A program made the position numbers and the translations under genes. 64,000 bases of DNA, from assembly GCA_016715115.1 (NCBI GenBank), contig JADKBM010000016.1, positions 744,001 to 808,000 on the forward strand, in the 5' to 3' direction. Shown here piece by piece: positions 16,517 to 24,929 of the stretch (its first letter is position 1; the number at the start of each line of letters is the position of its first letter). The notes beneath the pieces are model-generated. The model did no database searches, was not told the origin of the DNA, and saw only the letters and a list, made by a program, of their open reading frames with translations. This DNA is from Acidobacteriota bacterium. Lineage in GTDB: Bacteria > Acidobacteriota > Blastocatellia > Pyrinomonadales > Pyrinomonadaceae.

Positions 16517-17638
16517 ATGAAAAAACGCATTTTCAGCGGTGCGCAGCCTACGGGAAGCCTGCACATCGGCAACTATCTCGGCGCGCTCCGCAATTGGGTA
16601 GATCTTCAGGACGAATACGAAAGTTTCTACTGCATCGTCAACCTGCACGCGATCACGCTCGCGCAGAATCCGGCGGAATTGCGGCAAAAGACGCTCGATC
16701 TGGCGCGAATCTATCTGGCGGCCGGAATCGACCCCGAAGTTTCGACGATCTTCATTCAGTCCGATGTTACCGAGCACGCCGAACTCGCTTGGACGCTTTC
16801 GTGCATTGCGCGGATGGGCGAACTCGAACGGATGACGCAGTTCAAGGACAAGACCCAGAAAGCGATTCCATCGGGTTCCATCGAGAAGACATCCGAGGCT
16901 ATCAAGGAAAAGGCTCGCGAGATATTGGGACGCGGCTCGCCCGATGTCGGAGTCGACGATATTCTGGATTTGCAGAATATCCTGTCGTTTCAAAGCAATG
17001 CCGAACGGGCCGGCGTCGGTCTTTTCACCTATCCGGTATTGATGGCGGCCGACATTCTGCTCTATCAAACGCATCTCGTCCCGGTCGGAAAGGACCAAAA
17101 GCAGCATCTCGAACTGTCGCGTGATCTGGCGGAACGGTTCAATCGCGATTACGGAAAAGCGTTTGTCGTGCCCGAACCTTTCATCCCGCCCGTCGGCGCG
17201 AACATCCTGTCGCTGCAGGACCCGTCGAAAAAGATGTCGAAGTCGGACGACAATCCGACCGCGTCGATTTTCCTGCTCGATGATGCCGACACGATCGCCA
17301 AGAAGATCAAGCGCGCCGTTACTGATTCGGGTTCGACGATCGTTTTCGACGAAACGCGTCCGGCGATCCACAATCTGCTGACGATCTATCACTTGATGAC
17401 CGGAAGATCGGCGAATGACATTGAAGTTCACTTCCGGGGCAAAGGCTACGGCCATCTGAAGAGCGAACTGGCCGAGGCCGTGGTCGCTTTTTTGAAGCCG
17501 TTTCAGGAGCGCGTCAAGGATTTCGACGATGCGCATCTTAACGAGATCCTCAAACGTGGCGCCGAAAAGGCCCGCGTCATCGCGCGTACGACGCTCGATG
17601 ATGTCTACAAAAAGATGGGAATCGTCGGGGCAAGCTAG
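16517..17638 (+). CDS. trpS: Tryptophanyl-tRNA synthetase
   Basis: This 373-residue class I aminoacyl-tRNA synthetase charges tRNA-Trp. It has the N-terminal FSGAQPTGSLHIGNYLGAL with the HIGH-type signature (about 16-19), and KKMSKSDDNPTAS near 238-250 is the KMSKS loop. The body is collinear with bacterial TrpS, although slightly longer than the common 330-residue form. It follows the M50 gene directly. Confidence 0.95.
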   Translation: MKKRIFSGAQPTGSLHIGNYLGALRNWVDLQDEYESFYCIVNLHAITLAQNPAELRQKTLDLARIYLAAGIDPEVSTIFIQSDVTEHAELAWTLSCIARMGELERMTQFKDKTQKAIPSGSIEKTSEAIKEKAREILGRGSPDVGVDDILDLQNILSFQSNAERAGVGLFTYPVLMAADILLYQTHLVPVGKDQKQHLELSRDLAERFNRDYGKAFVVPEPFIPPVGANILSLQDPSKKMSKSDDNPTASIFLLDDADTIAKKIKRAVTDSGSTIVFDETRPAIHNLLTIYHLMTGRSANDIEVHFRGKGYGHLKSELAEAVVAFLKPFQERVKDFDDAHLNEILKRGAEKARVIARTTLDDVYKKMGIVGAS

Positions 17639-17660
17639 TTCGGGTTTCGTTCGGAGTTCC

Positions 17661-17745
17661 GTTCGGAGTTCCGCCTTCAGGCGGCATAGCGCGCTTGATT
17701 TCTTGTTCGGAGTTCCGCCTTCAGGCGGCGCAGCGCTTGATTTTT
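17661..17745. repeat. Two direct copies of a GGAGTTCCGCCTTCAGGCGG unit
   Basis: Units at 17661-17703 and 17705-17745 each contain GGAGTTCCGCCTTCAGGCGG followed by a GCGCTTGATTT-like tail. The core GCCTTCAGGC is itself palindromic. The pair lies between trpS and its terminator; a truncated third start (TTCGGAGTTCC) lies just before at about 17650. Confidence 0.8.
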
Positions 17746-17758
17746 CGTAATTTCAAGA

Positions 17759-17802
17759 AAAAGATCCCGGCGACAAACCGCCGGGATCTTTTTTCTTTTT
17801 TC
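17759..17802 (+). terminator. Bidirectional Rho-independent terminator
   Basis: The perfect 12-bp stem AAGATCCCGGCG / CGCCGGGATCTT has an ACAAAC loop, followed by TTTTCTTTTTTC on the plus strand and preceded by AAGAAA. It separates convergent trpS and the CHRD/FG-GAP gene and should stop both. Confidence 0.92.
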
Positions 17803-17813
17803 AGGAACGGGAC

Positions 17814-19190
17814 CTATCGAATGTCAAAACTGTTGACGGAGAAATCCGCGCCCAGGCCCCATTGAGTGACCGCCGGGGTGTTGTCGAAACTTCGAAACAC
17901 CCAATAGTTGCTCGTCGCGGCGGCGGTCGCTCCCGTACGATAGATCGCGAGGTCGGTCCGCGCGTCACCGTCGTAGTCGCCCTGCACCGGAGTATCGGAA
18001 GTTCGTCCGAAAACCTGCGTTCTCGTCGTGCCGGTCGAACTCTGCAATATCCACCACGTAAGCGGCGATGTTCCGGTCGCGCCCGTTCTGGCAACCGCCA
18101 GGTCGTACTTGCCGTCGCCGTCGTAATCGCCGGGCAACACATAGTCCGTAGCGAAGTTACCGAACGGCGTAAAGGTGATCACGCTGTCGGAACTTCGCTT
18201 GATGATGAAGTTGTTCGCGGGCGCCAGCGCAAAACGGTAAACCGCGAGGTCGAACTTGCCGTCGCCGTCGTAATCTCCCGGGATCGGTGTGTCGAAGTTG
18301 TTGGTGCCGTCGCCGCTAAGCCCGAATCCCTCGACGCGCGCGGTACCGTTCGAACTCAAACGGATGTACCAGGTGGCTTGGTCGGCGGCTGTCGCGCCCC
18401 GGCGGTACGTCGCGACATCGGTAATGCCGTCGCCGTCGTAATCCCGTTGGACCGTCTGGTCGCCCTCAAGCCCCCAGGCGAAATAACGCACTGCGCCGTT
18501 CGAACTCAGGATGATCCAGTATTCGCTCTGCGCGCCCGGCGTCCCGCCGGAACGCCAGATCCCGATGTCGCATTTGCCGTCGCCGTCGTAATCACCGGGT
18601 GCCGGGAAGTCGGTGTTGGCGTTGCCCCACGGATAGACCTGAACTCCGCCGGTACTGTTCAGATTCCAATAGTCGATCGGCGCGACTCCCGGCGGTGCGA
18701 CGTTCGGAAACCTGAGGACGCTCATATCGGTCCGGCCGTCGCCGTCATAATCGACCGGGCGCTGAACGCCCAACTGACCACGAATCTCGCCGCCCGAGAA
18801 CGCCGTTGAATGGACGTTAACGTAGCCGAGATGGGCGCGCAATTGCGAAAGCTGAGTCGGCGTGATCGACGTCGTGCCGCTTATCGTGCCCGAAGTTCCG
18901 CCGACGACGCCGAAATTGATCGCGACTCCGGTGGTCGCGCCGATTGCCGCCGGCGCGTGTATGTGCGCGGCGTTCTGGGTGCCCGCAAGGCCGTTGAAAA
19001 CAACCGTGAACGACATCGTTCCGGTGCCCTCGTCAACGACGATGCGTGCGTACCCGGTGGCGGTCGTTGCCGCTGCCGGCACTTCCTGAGCGCCGTTCAG
19101 ATAAGCGGTAAACGTCTCGGCCTTGGCGATCGCCGAAAACAGCGAAAGCGCGAACGCGAGAACAAAAATACTTCGTCCGATTCTTTTCAT
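17814..19190 (-). CDS. Secreted CHRD-domain protein with FG-GAP/VCBS repeats
   Basis: The start is placed at the ATG giving MKRIGRSIFVLAFALSLFSA, a signal peptide; the long upstream extension has none. The 458-residue protein has a CHRD domain (about 25-140: FTAYLNGAQEVPA, AAHIHAPA, GYVNVHSTAFSGGEIRGQL). Six FG-GAP-like repeats follow, each with DYDGDG-(R/K)-x-D, which bind calcium and form a propeller. The CHRD fold is otherwise known from chordin and bacterial surface proteins of unclear function. It is probably a secreted or surface structural/adhesive protein. Confidence 0.82.
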   Translation of the reverse strand: MKRIGRSIFVLAFALSLFSAIAKAETFTAYLNGAQEVPAAATTATGYARIVVDEGTGTMSFTVVFNGLAGTQNAAHIHAPAAIGATTGVAINFGVVGGTSGTISGTTSITPTQLSQLRAHLGYVNVHSTAFSGGEIRGQLGVQRPVDYDGDGRTDMSVLRFPNVAPPGVAPIDYWNLNSTGGVQVYPWGNANTDFPAPGDYDGDGKCDIGIWRSGGTPGAQSEYWIILSSNGAVRYFAWGLEGDQTVQRDYDGDGITDVATYRRGATAADQATWYIRLSSNGTARVEGFGLSGDGTNNFDTPIPGDYDGDGKFDLAVYRFALAPANNFIIKRSSDSVITFTPFGNFATDYVLPGDYDGDGKYDLAVARTGATGTSPLTWWILQSSTGTTRTQVFGRTSDTPVQGDYDGDARTDLAIYRTGATAAATSNYWVFRSFDNTPAVTQWGLGADFSVNSFDIR

Positions 19191-19538
19191 TTTTTTGTTG
19201 ACTCCTCGAATAGAAAACTTCGACACGGGAAAATCGGGGCGAATTCGCCACTGCACGTAAGTATCGTAATTACGTGGCTGTTTTGATCCGGTACGATCAG
19301 TGCTGTCTGATCGACCTCTCGGAATGTTTTTCCGATTGATCGACAAGCGACTTGCTTTCGCAGCGAACATTATTTAACTTGAACCTTGCCCGATGCCCCG
19401 AATGTTAGCCTTGTTTCCGGGCTAATGTCAACGAACATACAACTTCCGGATATGTCCGGTTTCTTGTACGTTTCGGCGGCGAATCTGATCAATTGAGATG
19501 GAACGGGCAGTTCGGGTCAACGGAAACGAGGGCAACTT
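19191..19538. other. Divergent intergenic region
   Basis: This is the 5' region shared by the CHRD gene (minus) and the UGA-containing ArsC-like gene (plus). Small palindromes are visible: TTAGCC...GGGCTAA (about 19402-19427) and CCGGA-TATG-TCCGG (about 19447-19460). No clear promoter or riboswitch is recognised. Confidence 0.5.
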
Positions 19539-19898
19539 ATGACCAACAACATCAGAGTTTACGAAAAACCGACCTGAACGACGTGCCGGAATCTGGCCAC
19601 GTTGTTTCGTGAAAACAACATCGATTTTGAAAGAGTCAATTACTTTGTCGATCCGCTGACCGAAGATCAGTTGCGGTCGCTTTTGAAAAAGGCCGGACTC
19701 GCGCCGTTCGCGGCGCTGCGAAAAGGCGAAGCGGCGTTCAAGGATCTGGGTCTGACGAAAGAGACGCCGGAAGCCGAGATCATCGCGGCGATGGTGAAAT
19801 TTCCGGGCCTGCTTCAGCGTCCGATCGTCGAGGTCGGCGACAAAGCGGTAATGGCGAGACCGATCGAAAAGGCGCTCCAGTTGATTTCGGAATTGTGA
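19539..19898 (+). CDS. ArsC/Spx-like thioredoxin-fold protein with in-frame UGA (probable selenocysteine)
   Basis: Reading from the ATG at 19539 gives MTNNIRVYEKPT, then TGA (19575-19577), then TTCRNLATLFRENN and on in the same frame to a stop at 19896-19898, 119 residues if UGA is decoded. The size and sequence match the ArsC/Spx/YffB family (thioredoxin fold with a helical insertion). In this family an early beta strand leads to a redox motif C-x-x-C-R; here the first Cys position is UGA, giving U-x-x-C-R. The downstream part is intact (FVDPLTEDQLRSLLKKAG, GLLQRPIVEVGD with the conserved R-P-I). GAGGG precedes the ATG. Homologous downstream sequence and exact placement at the catalytic Cys favour selenocysteine; a single-base TGC-to-TGA error or a decayed gene are alternatives. 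Confidence 0.72.
19578..19619 (+). promoter_or_regulatory. Candidate bacterial SECIS hairpin after the UGA
   Basis: Immediately downstream of the UGA two mutually exclusive hairpins can form. One pairs ACGACGTGCC with GGCCACGTTGT around loop GGAATCT (19578-19605). The other pairs GTTGTTT (19601-19607) with AAACAAC (19613-19619) around loop CGTGA, its loop starting 31 bases after the UGA. Bacterial SECIS elements are coding-region hairpins a short distance 3' of UGA with a G early in the apical loop. The second hairpin meets the spacing I know; the first is closer than usual. This needs a covariance search. Confidence 0.4.
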
Positions 19899-20502
19899 TT
19901 TGTGATTTCGGATTCCCGAGATTCCAGAGATTCCAGAAATTCCAGATTTGGGATATTTCGGACTTGCGCGTGGTGGGCAAGCGCCCCACCGGAAAATCGG
20001 GGGGGCGGGCCGGCGGGGGGGGGGGGGGGGGGGGCGGGGGGGGGCGGGGAGGCCAAAACCCCGCCGGGGGGGGGGGGAAAGGAGAGGGGAGGGAGGAGGG
20101 GGGGTTTGGGGGGGGGGAAATTGGCGGGGGGGGATTCGGCCCAAAGAAAAAAAAAGTCCCCAAGAGCCGGGGGGACGGTACTCTTGCATCCGATCTATCT
20201 GTGCCCTGTCAGAAACGGCGCCGGGATCGTCGTTAAGTGGGTTTTCCAAAGCTCCCGTGTTGGGATTTCGGCGTCGTGCGGCCGCGGTTGCCCGCCCGCT
20301 CACGCAGGCGGTACTGACTCGCTGATCAAAAGAACCCGATTCCACAGATTCCAGGGATTTCTTGGAGTCTGGCATCCGGAACGTGGAATCCGTGGAATCT
20401 CGAATTTGGAATCTGTGGAATTTCTGGAATCCCTGGAATCCGGAATCCGACGTCTCTGGAATCTGGAATGTTTGGAATCTTACATCTGAAGTGACCTGGA
20501 TT
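19899..20502. repeat. Intergenic repeats with a poly-G tract (probable artefact)
   Basis: The region begins with GATTTGTGATTTCGGATT and GATTCCAGAGATTCCAG repeats. It then has a G-dominated stretch at about 19998-20133 that encodes only Gly/Pro in any frame. At 20290-20320 lies a copy of the GCCCGCCCGCTCACGCAGGC element (also at 41679-41709), followed by GGAATCTGGAATCCG repeats to 20500. The poly-G part probably reflects sequencing or gap-filling failure rather than genome sequence. No gene is supported here. Confidence 0.75.
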
Positions 20503-20850
20503 ATGAAATCCGAAATCCCAAATCCGAATTCGCAAATCGCCCTGACTCCCGAGCCTCCCTATTACGCCGTGATCTTTACTTCTTTGCGAACAAATGACGT
20601 TGAGGGCTACGCCGAGATGTCGGCGCGAATGGTCGAACTTGGCGCGGAACAGGACGGGTTTCTCGGTATCGAGTCGGCGCGCGACGGGATCGGCATCACC
20701 GTCAGCTACTGGCGCGACGAAGAATCGATCCGCAAATGGCGCGAAGACGCCGAACACAGGCTCGCGCAGCACGAGGGGTTCAAACGCTGGTACGAATCGT
20801 TTGCGACGCGCGTCTGCCGCGTCGAAAGACAACATATCTTTAATCGCTAA
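20503..20850 (+). CDS. Antibiotic biosynthesis monooxygenase (ABM) family protein
   Basis: The 115-residue small ferredoxin-like domain has YYAVIFTSLRTNDVEGYAEM, QDGFLGIESARDGIGITVSYW and WREDAEHRLAQHEGFKRWY, matching the YqjZ-type ABM proteins. These are dimeric and include heme-degrading and quinol-forming oxygenases; the actual reaction is unknown. Residues 2-13 (KSEIPNPNSQIA) come from the GATTTGGGATTTCGG-type repeat, so the N-terminus is repeat-derived or the true start lies later. Its TAA overlaps the DinB ATG by one base, giving a two-gene operon. Confidence 0.75.
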   Translation: MKSEIPNPNSQIALTPEPPYYAVIFTSLRTNDVEGYAEMSARMVELGAEQDGFLGIESARDGIGITVSYWRDEESIRKWREDAEHRLAQHEGFKRWYESFATRVCRVERQHIFNR

Positions 20851-21317
20851 TGGACACGATCGAGCATCTTCGTCAACTTTTCGCCTGGAACGATTGGGCC
20901 AATCGCCGGATCGTGACCGCGCTCAAGGAAACGCCGAACGGCCGCGCTTTGAAGGTTCTCGCGCATATCGTCACGACCGAACTCGAGTATTTTGACAGGC
21001 TTTACGGAAAGGATTCGAAGGGCTTCGACTTCCGGCCCGATTTGACGCTTGAGGAATGCGGCGACCGCGCCCGCGAGGCCGCCGAGAAATTTGAGCGGCT
21101 GCTCAGAAAATTCGACGACGAAGGCCTCGATCTGACGGCCCGCTACCGAACCAGCGAAGGCGTTTGGTGCGAAAACACATATCGCGAAATGCTGACCCAC
21201 GTCCTGTTCCACTCCGCCAACCACCGCGGGAATATCAATACCTGTCTCCGCGATGCGGGTGTGACGCCGCCTGCGACCGATTACATCATTTATCTGCGGG
21301 AGACCAAGTACTTTTAG
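20850..21317 (+). CDS. DinB-family metalloprotein
   Basis: This 155-residue four-helix bundle carries the DinB/YfiT motif histidines: LAHIVTTELEYF (about 34-45) and HVLFHSANHRGNI near 113-125, which together bind a divalent metal. The N-terminus (LFAWNDWANRRI) is the typical first helix. Members include bacillithiol transferases and damage-inducible proteins of unknown chemistry. It is translationally coupled to the ABM gene upstream, and convergent with nanE. Confidence 0.85.
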   Translation: MDTIEHLRQLFAWNDWANRRIVTALKETPNGRALKVLAHIVTTELEYFDRLYGKDSKGFDFRPDLTLEECGDRAREAAEKFERLLRKFDDEGLDLTARYRTSEGVWCENTYREMLTHVLFHSANHRGNINTCLRDAGVTPPATDYIIYLRETKYF

Positions 21318-21387
21318 CCCGGAATTCCCCTTTTTTGAACGGTCGTCGGTCGAAGTCCGACCCGGTCGCCGGCCGCACGCTTCAGTC

Positions 21388-22101
21388 TTACGCAGGCGAT
21401 TCAGATCGGGACGCGTCAACGAAATCCCGGACCAGTTCATCTATTCCCGTGATCGCCTTCCCGACGACGACGGCAAAGGCGCCGCAGTCGAAAGCGCGCC
21501 GAACGTCGGCCGGCGTCTTGATCCGCCCTTCGCAAATGATCGGCGCGGAAATGCGTTTCGCCAGCGCCTCGACGAGTGCGAAATCGGGTTGCGCAAGCCT
21601 ATGCGCCGTATCGCGCGTGTAGCCGGAGAGAGTCGTTCCGACAAAATCGCATCCGAATTCCTCATCCGCGCGAACGCCCTCGTCAAGCGTCGCGACGTCG
21701 GCCATCGTCGGCATTCTCAACTCGTTGGCAACAAACAAAGCGATTTCCAGCGCGGTGGCGCCGCCGTCTCGCGCACGGTCCGTGGCGTCGAACGCGATCA
21801 CGTCAGCGCCGGCATCCGCAACGGCGCGCGCGGATTCGAGGGTCGGCGTGATGTAAACATCGCTCGTTGCGGAGACGATCTTGTGAATGCCGATAATCGG
21901 CACGGAAACGCGCTCGCGCACGGCGCGAATGTTCACAGGCGAATCGATCCGAACCCCGCGCGCACCGTTGTTCCGCGCAGCTTCGGCAAACGCGGCAATG
22001 ATTTCCTGCTTTGAAAGCGGCGAATTTTCGGGCGCCTGACATGAAACTATCAATCCGCCCTGTAATCGAAGCTTGAGATCACCAAATTTTCCTTGAATCA
22101 T
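21388..22101 (-). CDS. nanE: Putative N-acylmannosamine-6-phosphate 2-epimerase
   Basis: This 237-residue TIM barrel should interconvert ManNAc-6-P and GlcNAc-6-P. Family signatures include LIVSCQAPENSPL, GARGVRIDSP, VPIIGIHK, YITPT, DVIAFDATDRAR, DFVGTTLSGYT and PIICEGRIKTPADV. It is the last gene of the minus-strand amino-sugar operon, overlapping the sugar kinase stop by one base. Together with that kinase it would feed amino-sugar phosphates to central metabolism; nagA/nagB are not in the window. Confidence 0.9.
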   Translation of the reverse strand: MIQGKFGDLKLRLQGGLIVSCQAPENSPLSKQEIIAAFAEAARNNGARGVRIDSPVNIRAVRERVSVPIIGIHKIVSATSDVYITPTLESARAVADAGADVIAFDATDRARDGGATALEIALFVANELRMPTMADVATLDEGVRADEEFGCDFVGTTLSGYTRDTAHRLAQPDFALVEALAKRISAPIICEGRIKTPADVRRAFDCGAFAVVVGKAITGIDELVRDFVDASRSESPA

Positions 22102-23051
22102 CAGACCTTATCTCTTTTCAGATTTGATAACAAATGCTCGCTAAGTTCAATCTTAGCAGAACGATACGCCAGTAATAACGAGCCGGTCGCGGGACCGAAA
22201 ACCGGTTCGCGGAAGCGCGCCGATGGAATCCGCGACTCCAGTTCGGAACGAAAACTCCTTTCAAAAACAAGCCCGCGGAAAACGCCGCCAACGCCCGAAA
22301 CGACAAATTCGTCCTTGAACCCGAGCCGTCTCGCAACCGCGGAGACATTCGCGACCAGAGTGCCCGCTCCGGTTCGGATCAACTTCTCCAGAATTTGATT
22401 GCCGGCTTCGGCCTCGCCCGAAACACGTTTCGCAAAGCTCGCGACCGTCTCGCGGGTTACGAATCCGTTGTAAAACCGCGTCGTCAGATCCCGAATCGTC
22501 GCCACCTCGAAATGATCGAGAACGAGCGCCTCAAGCCCTGACGGTTGCAGAACGCCGTCTTGTTCACGGATCGCCCAACGGATCGTTTCGGCGGCGATCC
22601 AGAATCCGCTTCCTTCGTCCGAAAACAGATATCCGAGCCCGCCGGCGCGTGCGCGTTCGCCGGCGGCGTTCTCCCCGTAAACGACCGAACCGGTTCCGGC
22701 GATGACGACGATTCCCGGTTTTCCGCCCGTCGCACCGTACAGCGCGGTCGGCGCGTCGTGACCGACGTTGACGACGACCGCGCGGATGACCGAACCGATG
22801 ATCTCTTCCTTGTAATCCGCGCCGCCCGTCATCCCGAAATGCGCCGCCTCGAAAACGGTCCGCTCGGGATCAAAGCCCGCGCCGGAAACGGAATCGATCA
22901 ACGCGTTGCGCAGGCGGTCGCGACCGCCGGGTTGCTCCGCGTGATTCGACGGTCCGCCGATCCCGCGCCCGAGGATCGTTCCCGTCTCGTCGGCGACCAA
23001 CGCCTCGGTATGGCTTTGACCGCCATCAACGCCAAGAAAAAGTCGTTTCAT
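22101..23051 (-). CDS. BadF/BadG-type sugar kinase (N-acetylglucosamine/N-acetylmuramate kinase-like)
   Basis: The start is placed at the ATG giving MKRLFLGVDGGQSHTEALV, the phosphate-1 motif of the actin-like ATPase fold; upstream codons overlap the peptidase gene. The 316-residue protein has the phosphate-2 segment VVIAGTGSVVYG and the adenosine region GVGGVFRG. The family phosphorylates GlcNAc, MurNAc or glucosamine. Given NanE next door, GlcNAc or ManNAc is the best guess. The 4-base overlap with the ImmA/IrrE gene indicates coupling. Confidence 0.82.
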   Translation of the reverse strand: MKRLFLGVDGGQSHTEALVADETGTILGRGIGGPSNHAEQPGGRDRLRNALIDSVSGAGFDPERTVFEAAHFGMTGGADYKEEIIGSVIRAVVVNVGHDAPTALYGATGGKPGIVVIAGTGSVVYGENAAGERARAGGLGYLFSDEGSGFWIAAETIRWAIREQDGVLQPSGLEALVLDHFEVATIRDLTTRFYNGFVTRETVASFAKRVSGEAEAGNQILEKLIRTGAGTLVANVSAVARRLGFKDEFVVSGVGGVFRGLVFERSFRSELESRIPSARFREPVFGPATGSLLLAYRSAKIELSEHLLSNLKRDKV

Positions 23052-23326
23052 AATCTCAGAAGTCGCCGCGCGAAATCGTCGCACGCATCCTCATCGCCGT
23101 CCGGTCCGAGAAAATAATGACCGAGTTCGTGCGCGAGAATTTCATTCGCATCGAGCGGCGCGGCAGTGTTGATCGTCACGGTCAACGATTCGCGTTCAAA
23201 TTCGCCGAAAGTCACCGGATGCCAGCGCCCGATCCGAACCTCGATCCCATAGAAAGACGCGACCGCGAACGGATCGTTCGTCCCGGATTCTTCGATTACC
23301 CGTTCGGCTATTTCAAGACTGTTCAT
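23048..23326 (-). CDS. ImmA/IrrE-family minimal metallopeptidase
   Basis: This 92-residue protein has the zinc motif HELGH (about 67-71, ILAHELGHYFLG) and a distal acidic segment GDEDACDDFARRLL that supplies the third ligand. This is the M78 fold reduced to its core. Family members cleave repressors or regulators, usually next to a helix-turn-helix partner; none is adjacent here. It overlaps the FAD oxidoreductase by 14 bases and the kinase by 4, so it is embedded in the catabolic operon. Substrate unknown. Confidence 0.8.
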   Translation of the reverse strand: MNSLEIAERVIEESGTNDPFAVASFYGIEVRIGRWHPVTFGEFERESLTVTINTAAPLDANEILAHELGHYFLGPDGDEDACDDFARRLLRL

Positions 23327-24929
23327 CGCGCATCGCGTGACGGTGCGGATCGCCGTCCTCCAAATTCAAATCTTCGGGCCACTCAAGTTCAAATCCCTCG
23401 CGCCGGAGCCGCGCTTGAAAGTGGCGCAGCGTCGGGCGATCTTCGAGGACGGATTTCGGCGCGATTTCGCGCGAAATGCAAAACACGGCAAGCTCGCCGG
23501 CCGCTTCGCCGATATTCCATTCGACAGGGTGAAGCCGATAGCATCCGTTCGTGATGTGAGTCGTGCCGATATTCTTGCACGCCGGCAACAAATTCGAGAC
23601 GCGTTTCGGAACCAGCGCGCCGAGCGGGATTTGAAACGGCAAACTCTCGACGTCGACGTAGTTATCGCCGGCAGCGGTCGGATGAAGGTCGATGCGATAG
23701 AATCCGATGCCGACCGAATCGTCGAACTTCTCGGCAAATCGTTCGCCGGGACGGCAGGCCGCCGAGACGTGCTGTTCACGGATCGTAAACGCGGATCGAA
23801 TTCGCCGGCTCTCGCGAATATAAGGCATTTTCGCCAAACCGTCATCCGTTCCGACCACGCTCGGTCTCAATTTCAGGCCTTTGAAACCCATCTCGGTCTG
23901 CAGAAAGTAGAGAAACGAAAGACTCTGCTCCTTGGCCGCGGCAAGCATTTCGGAGCGCGATTCGCGCGACGCGTTGACCAGATCGCCGCCGAGATAGTCG
24001 ATCTGCGGGTAGTTGACGAGCGTCACATCCGATTCGAACGCGCCCGGCGTGAAATTGTCGCGAAAGAGAATCCGGCGATAGGTCCAAAGTCCGGCGAACG
24101 CCGTGTTCGGCTCCCTGTGTGGATCGAATCGATACGTTATCTTCGCGAGCGTTCGCGGATTCAGGGCGTCCATCGAAATCAGCGGCCCGGGCCACGGCGG
24201 ATCGAGCTGCGGGACAAAACTCCGCCAGAATTCGTAATTCGCCGGCCGCGCGATAGTATGATCCTCGCCGGCGTAATGGCTGATCGCGAAACACATCGAA
24301 AAGGCCTGTGAATTCGCCGGATCGGCAATTTCCTTCGCGCCCGGCTCGCCCGTCTCGGCGCGGCTTTCCGACCCGGTGACGAACTCGGTTCCGGTCAGAG
24401 GCAGCAGTTCGCCGAGTTCGGTTGCATCGAGAAAGTACTTCGCCGAAACCTTCGATCGGTCACCTGTTTTCAAAGATCTCAAAACCACTGAAACGACGGA
24501 ATCGCCGTTCGGCTCGGCCGATTCGGCAACGGTCTCGCGCAGAATGACGAGTTTGCCGTGGTGCATAAACGGCGCGAGCATCTCTTCCAAGACCCTCAAG
24601 AATACCCTCGGTTCGGCGCACAACGGCGACACCCAACCTTCGCCCGGATTCAGAAACGGATCGGCGGCGGCTGCCTCGGTCAAAGGAAAACGTTCGCGAT
24701 AAACCTCTCGAACGCGATCGCGAAGGCGCCGGTACGAACGCGTGCAGCCGAAGCGCTCGATCCATCCGTGTTCGTCGGGCGGTGTTGCCTGCGAAGTGAA
24801 TTGTCCGCCGATCCAGTCCGATTCTTCGGTCATCACGACCGTCAAGCCGGCCGCGCACGCCGCGCGCGCCGCGGCGCATCCGCCGACGCCGCCGCCAACG
24901 ATCAAAATGTCAGCCTTCAAATCGTTCAT
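23313..24929 (-). CDS. FAD-dependent oxidoreductase (FAD_oxidored family)
   Basis: The 538-residue protein opens with ADILIVGGGVGGCAAARAA, a Rossmann dinucleotide-binding motif at about 7-25. ESDWIGGQFTSQ and KYFLDATELGELLPL are typical of the PF12831-type flavoproteins found in bacterial carbohydrate-utilisation clusters. The C-terminal region contains NLLPACKNIGTTHITNG. It probably oxidises a sugar-derived or other small organic substrate; no experimental hint is visible. It overlaps hyuA by 4 bases. Confidence 0.85.
   Translation of the reverse strand: MNDLKADILIVGGGVGGCAAARAACAAGLTVVMTEESDWIGGQFTSQATPPDEHGWIERFGCTRSYRRLRDRVREVYRERFPLTEAAAADPFLNPGEGWVSPLCAEPRVFLRVLEEMLAPFMHHGKLVILRETVAESAEPNGDSVVSVVLRSLKTGDRSKVSAKYFLDATELGELLPLTGTEFVTGSESRAETGEPGAKEIADPANSQAFSMCFAISHYAGEDHTIARPANYEFWRSFVPQLDPPWPGPLISMDALNPRTLAKITYRFDPHREPNTAFAGLWTYRRILFRDNFTPGAFESDVTLVNYPQIDYLGGDLVNASRESRSEMLAAAKEQSLSFLYFLQTEMGFKGLKLRPSVVGTDDGLAKMPYIRESRRIRSAFTIREQHVSAACRPGERFAEKFDDSVGIGFYRIDLHPTAAGDNYVDVESLPFQIPLGALVPKRVSNLLPACKNIGTTHITNGCYRLHPVEWNIGEAAGELAVFCISREIAPKSVLEDRPTLRHFQARLRREGFELEWPEDLNLEDGDPHRHAMRDEQS

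Noticed and set aside
19575..19577. In-frame TGA read as a simple pseudogene mutation
   Set aside because: The stop lies exactly at the redox cysteine and the rest of the gene is intact, which fits Sec better; kept as an explicit alternative in the feature.
19428..20375. Minus-strand frame rich in proline across the poly-G tract
   Set aside because: It consists of antisense to the ArsC-like gene plus translated homopolymer; composition is not protein-like.
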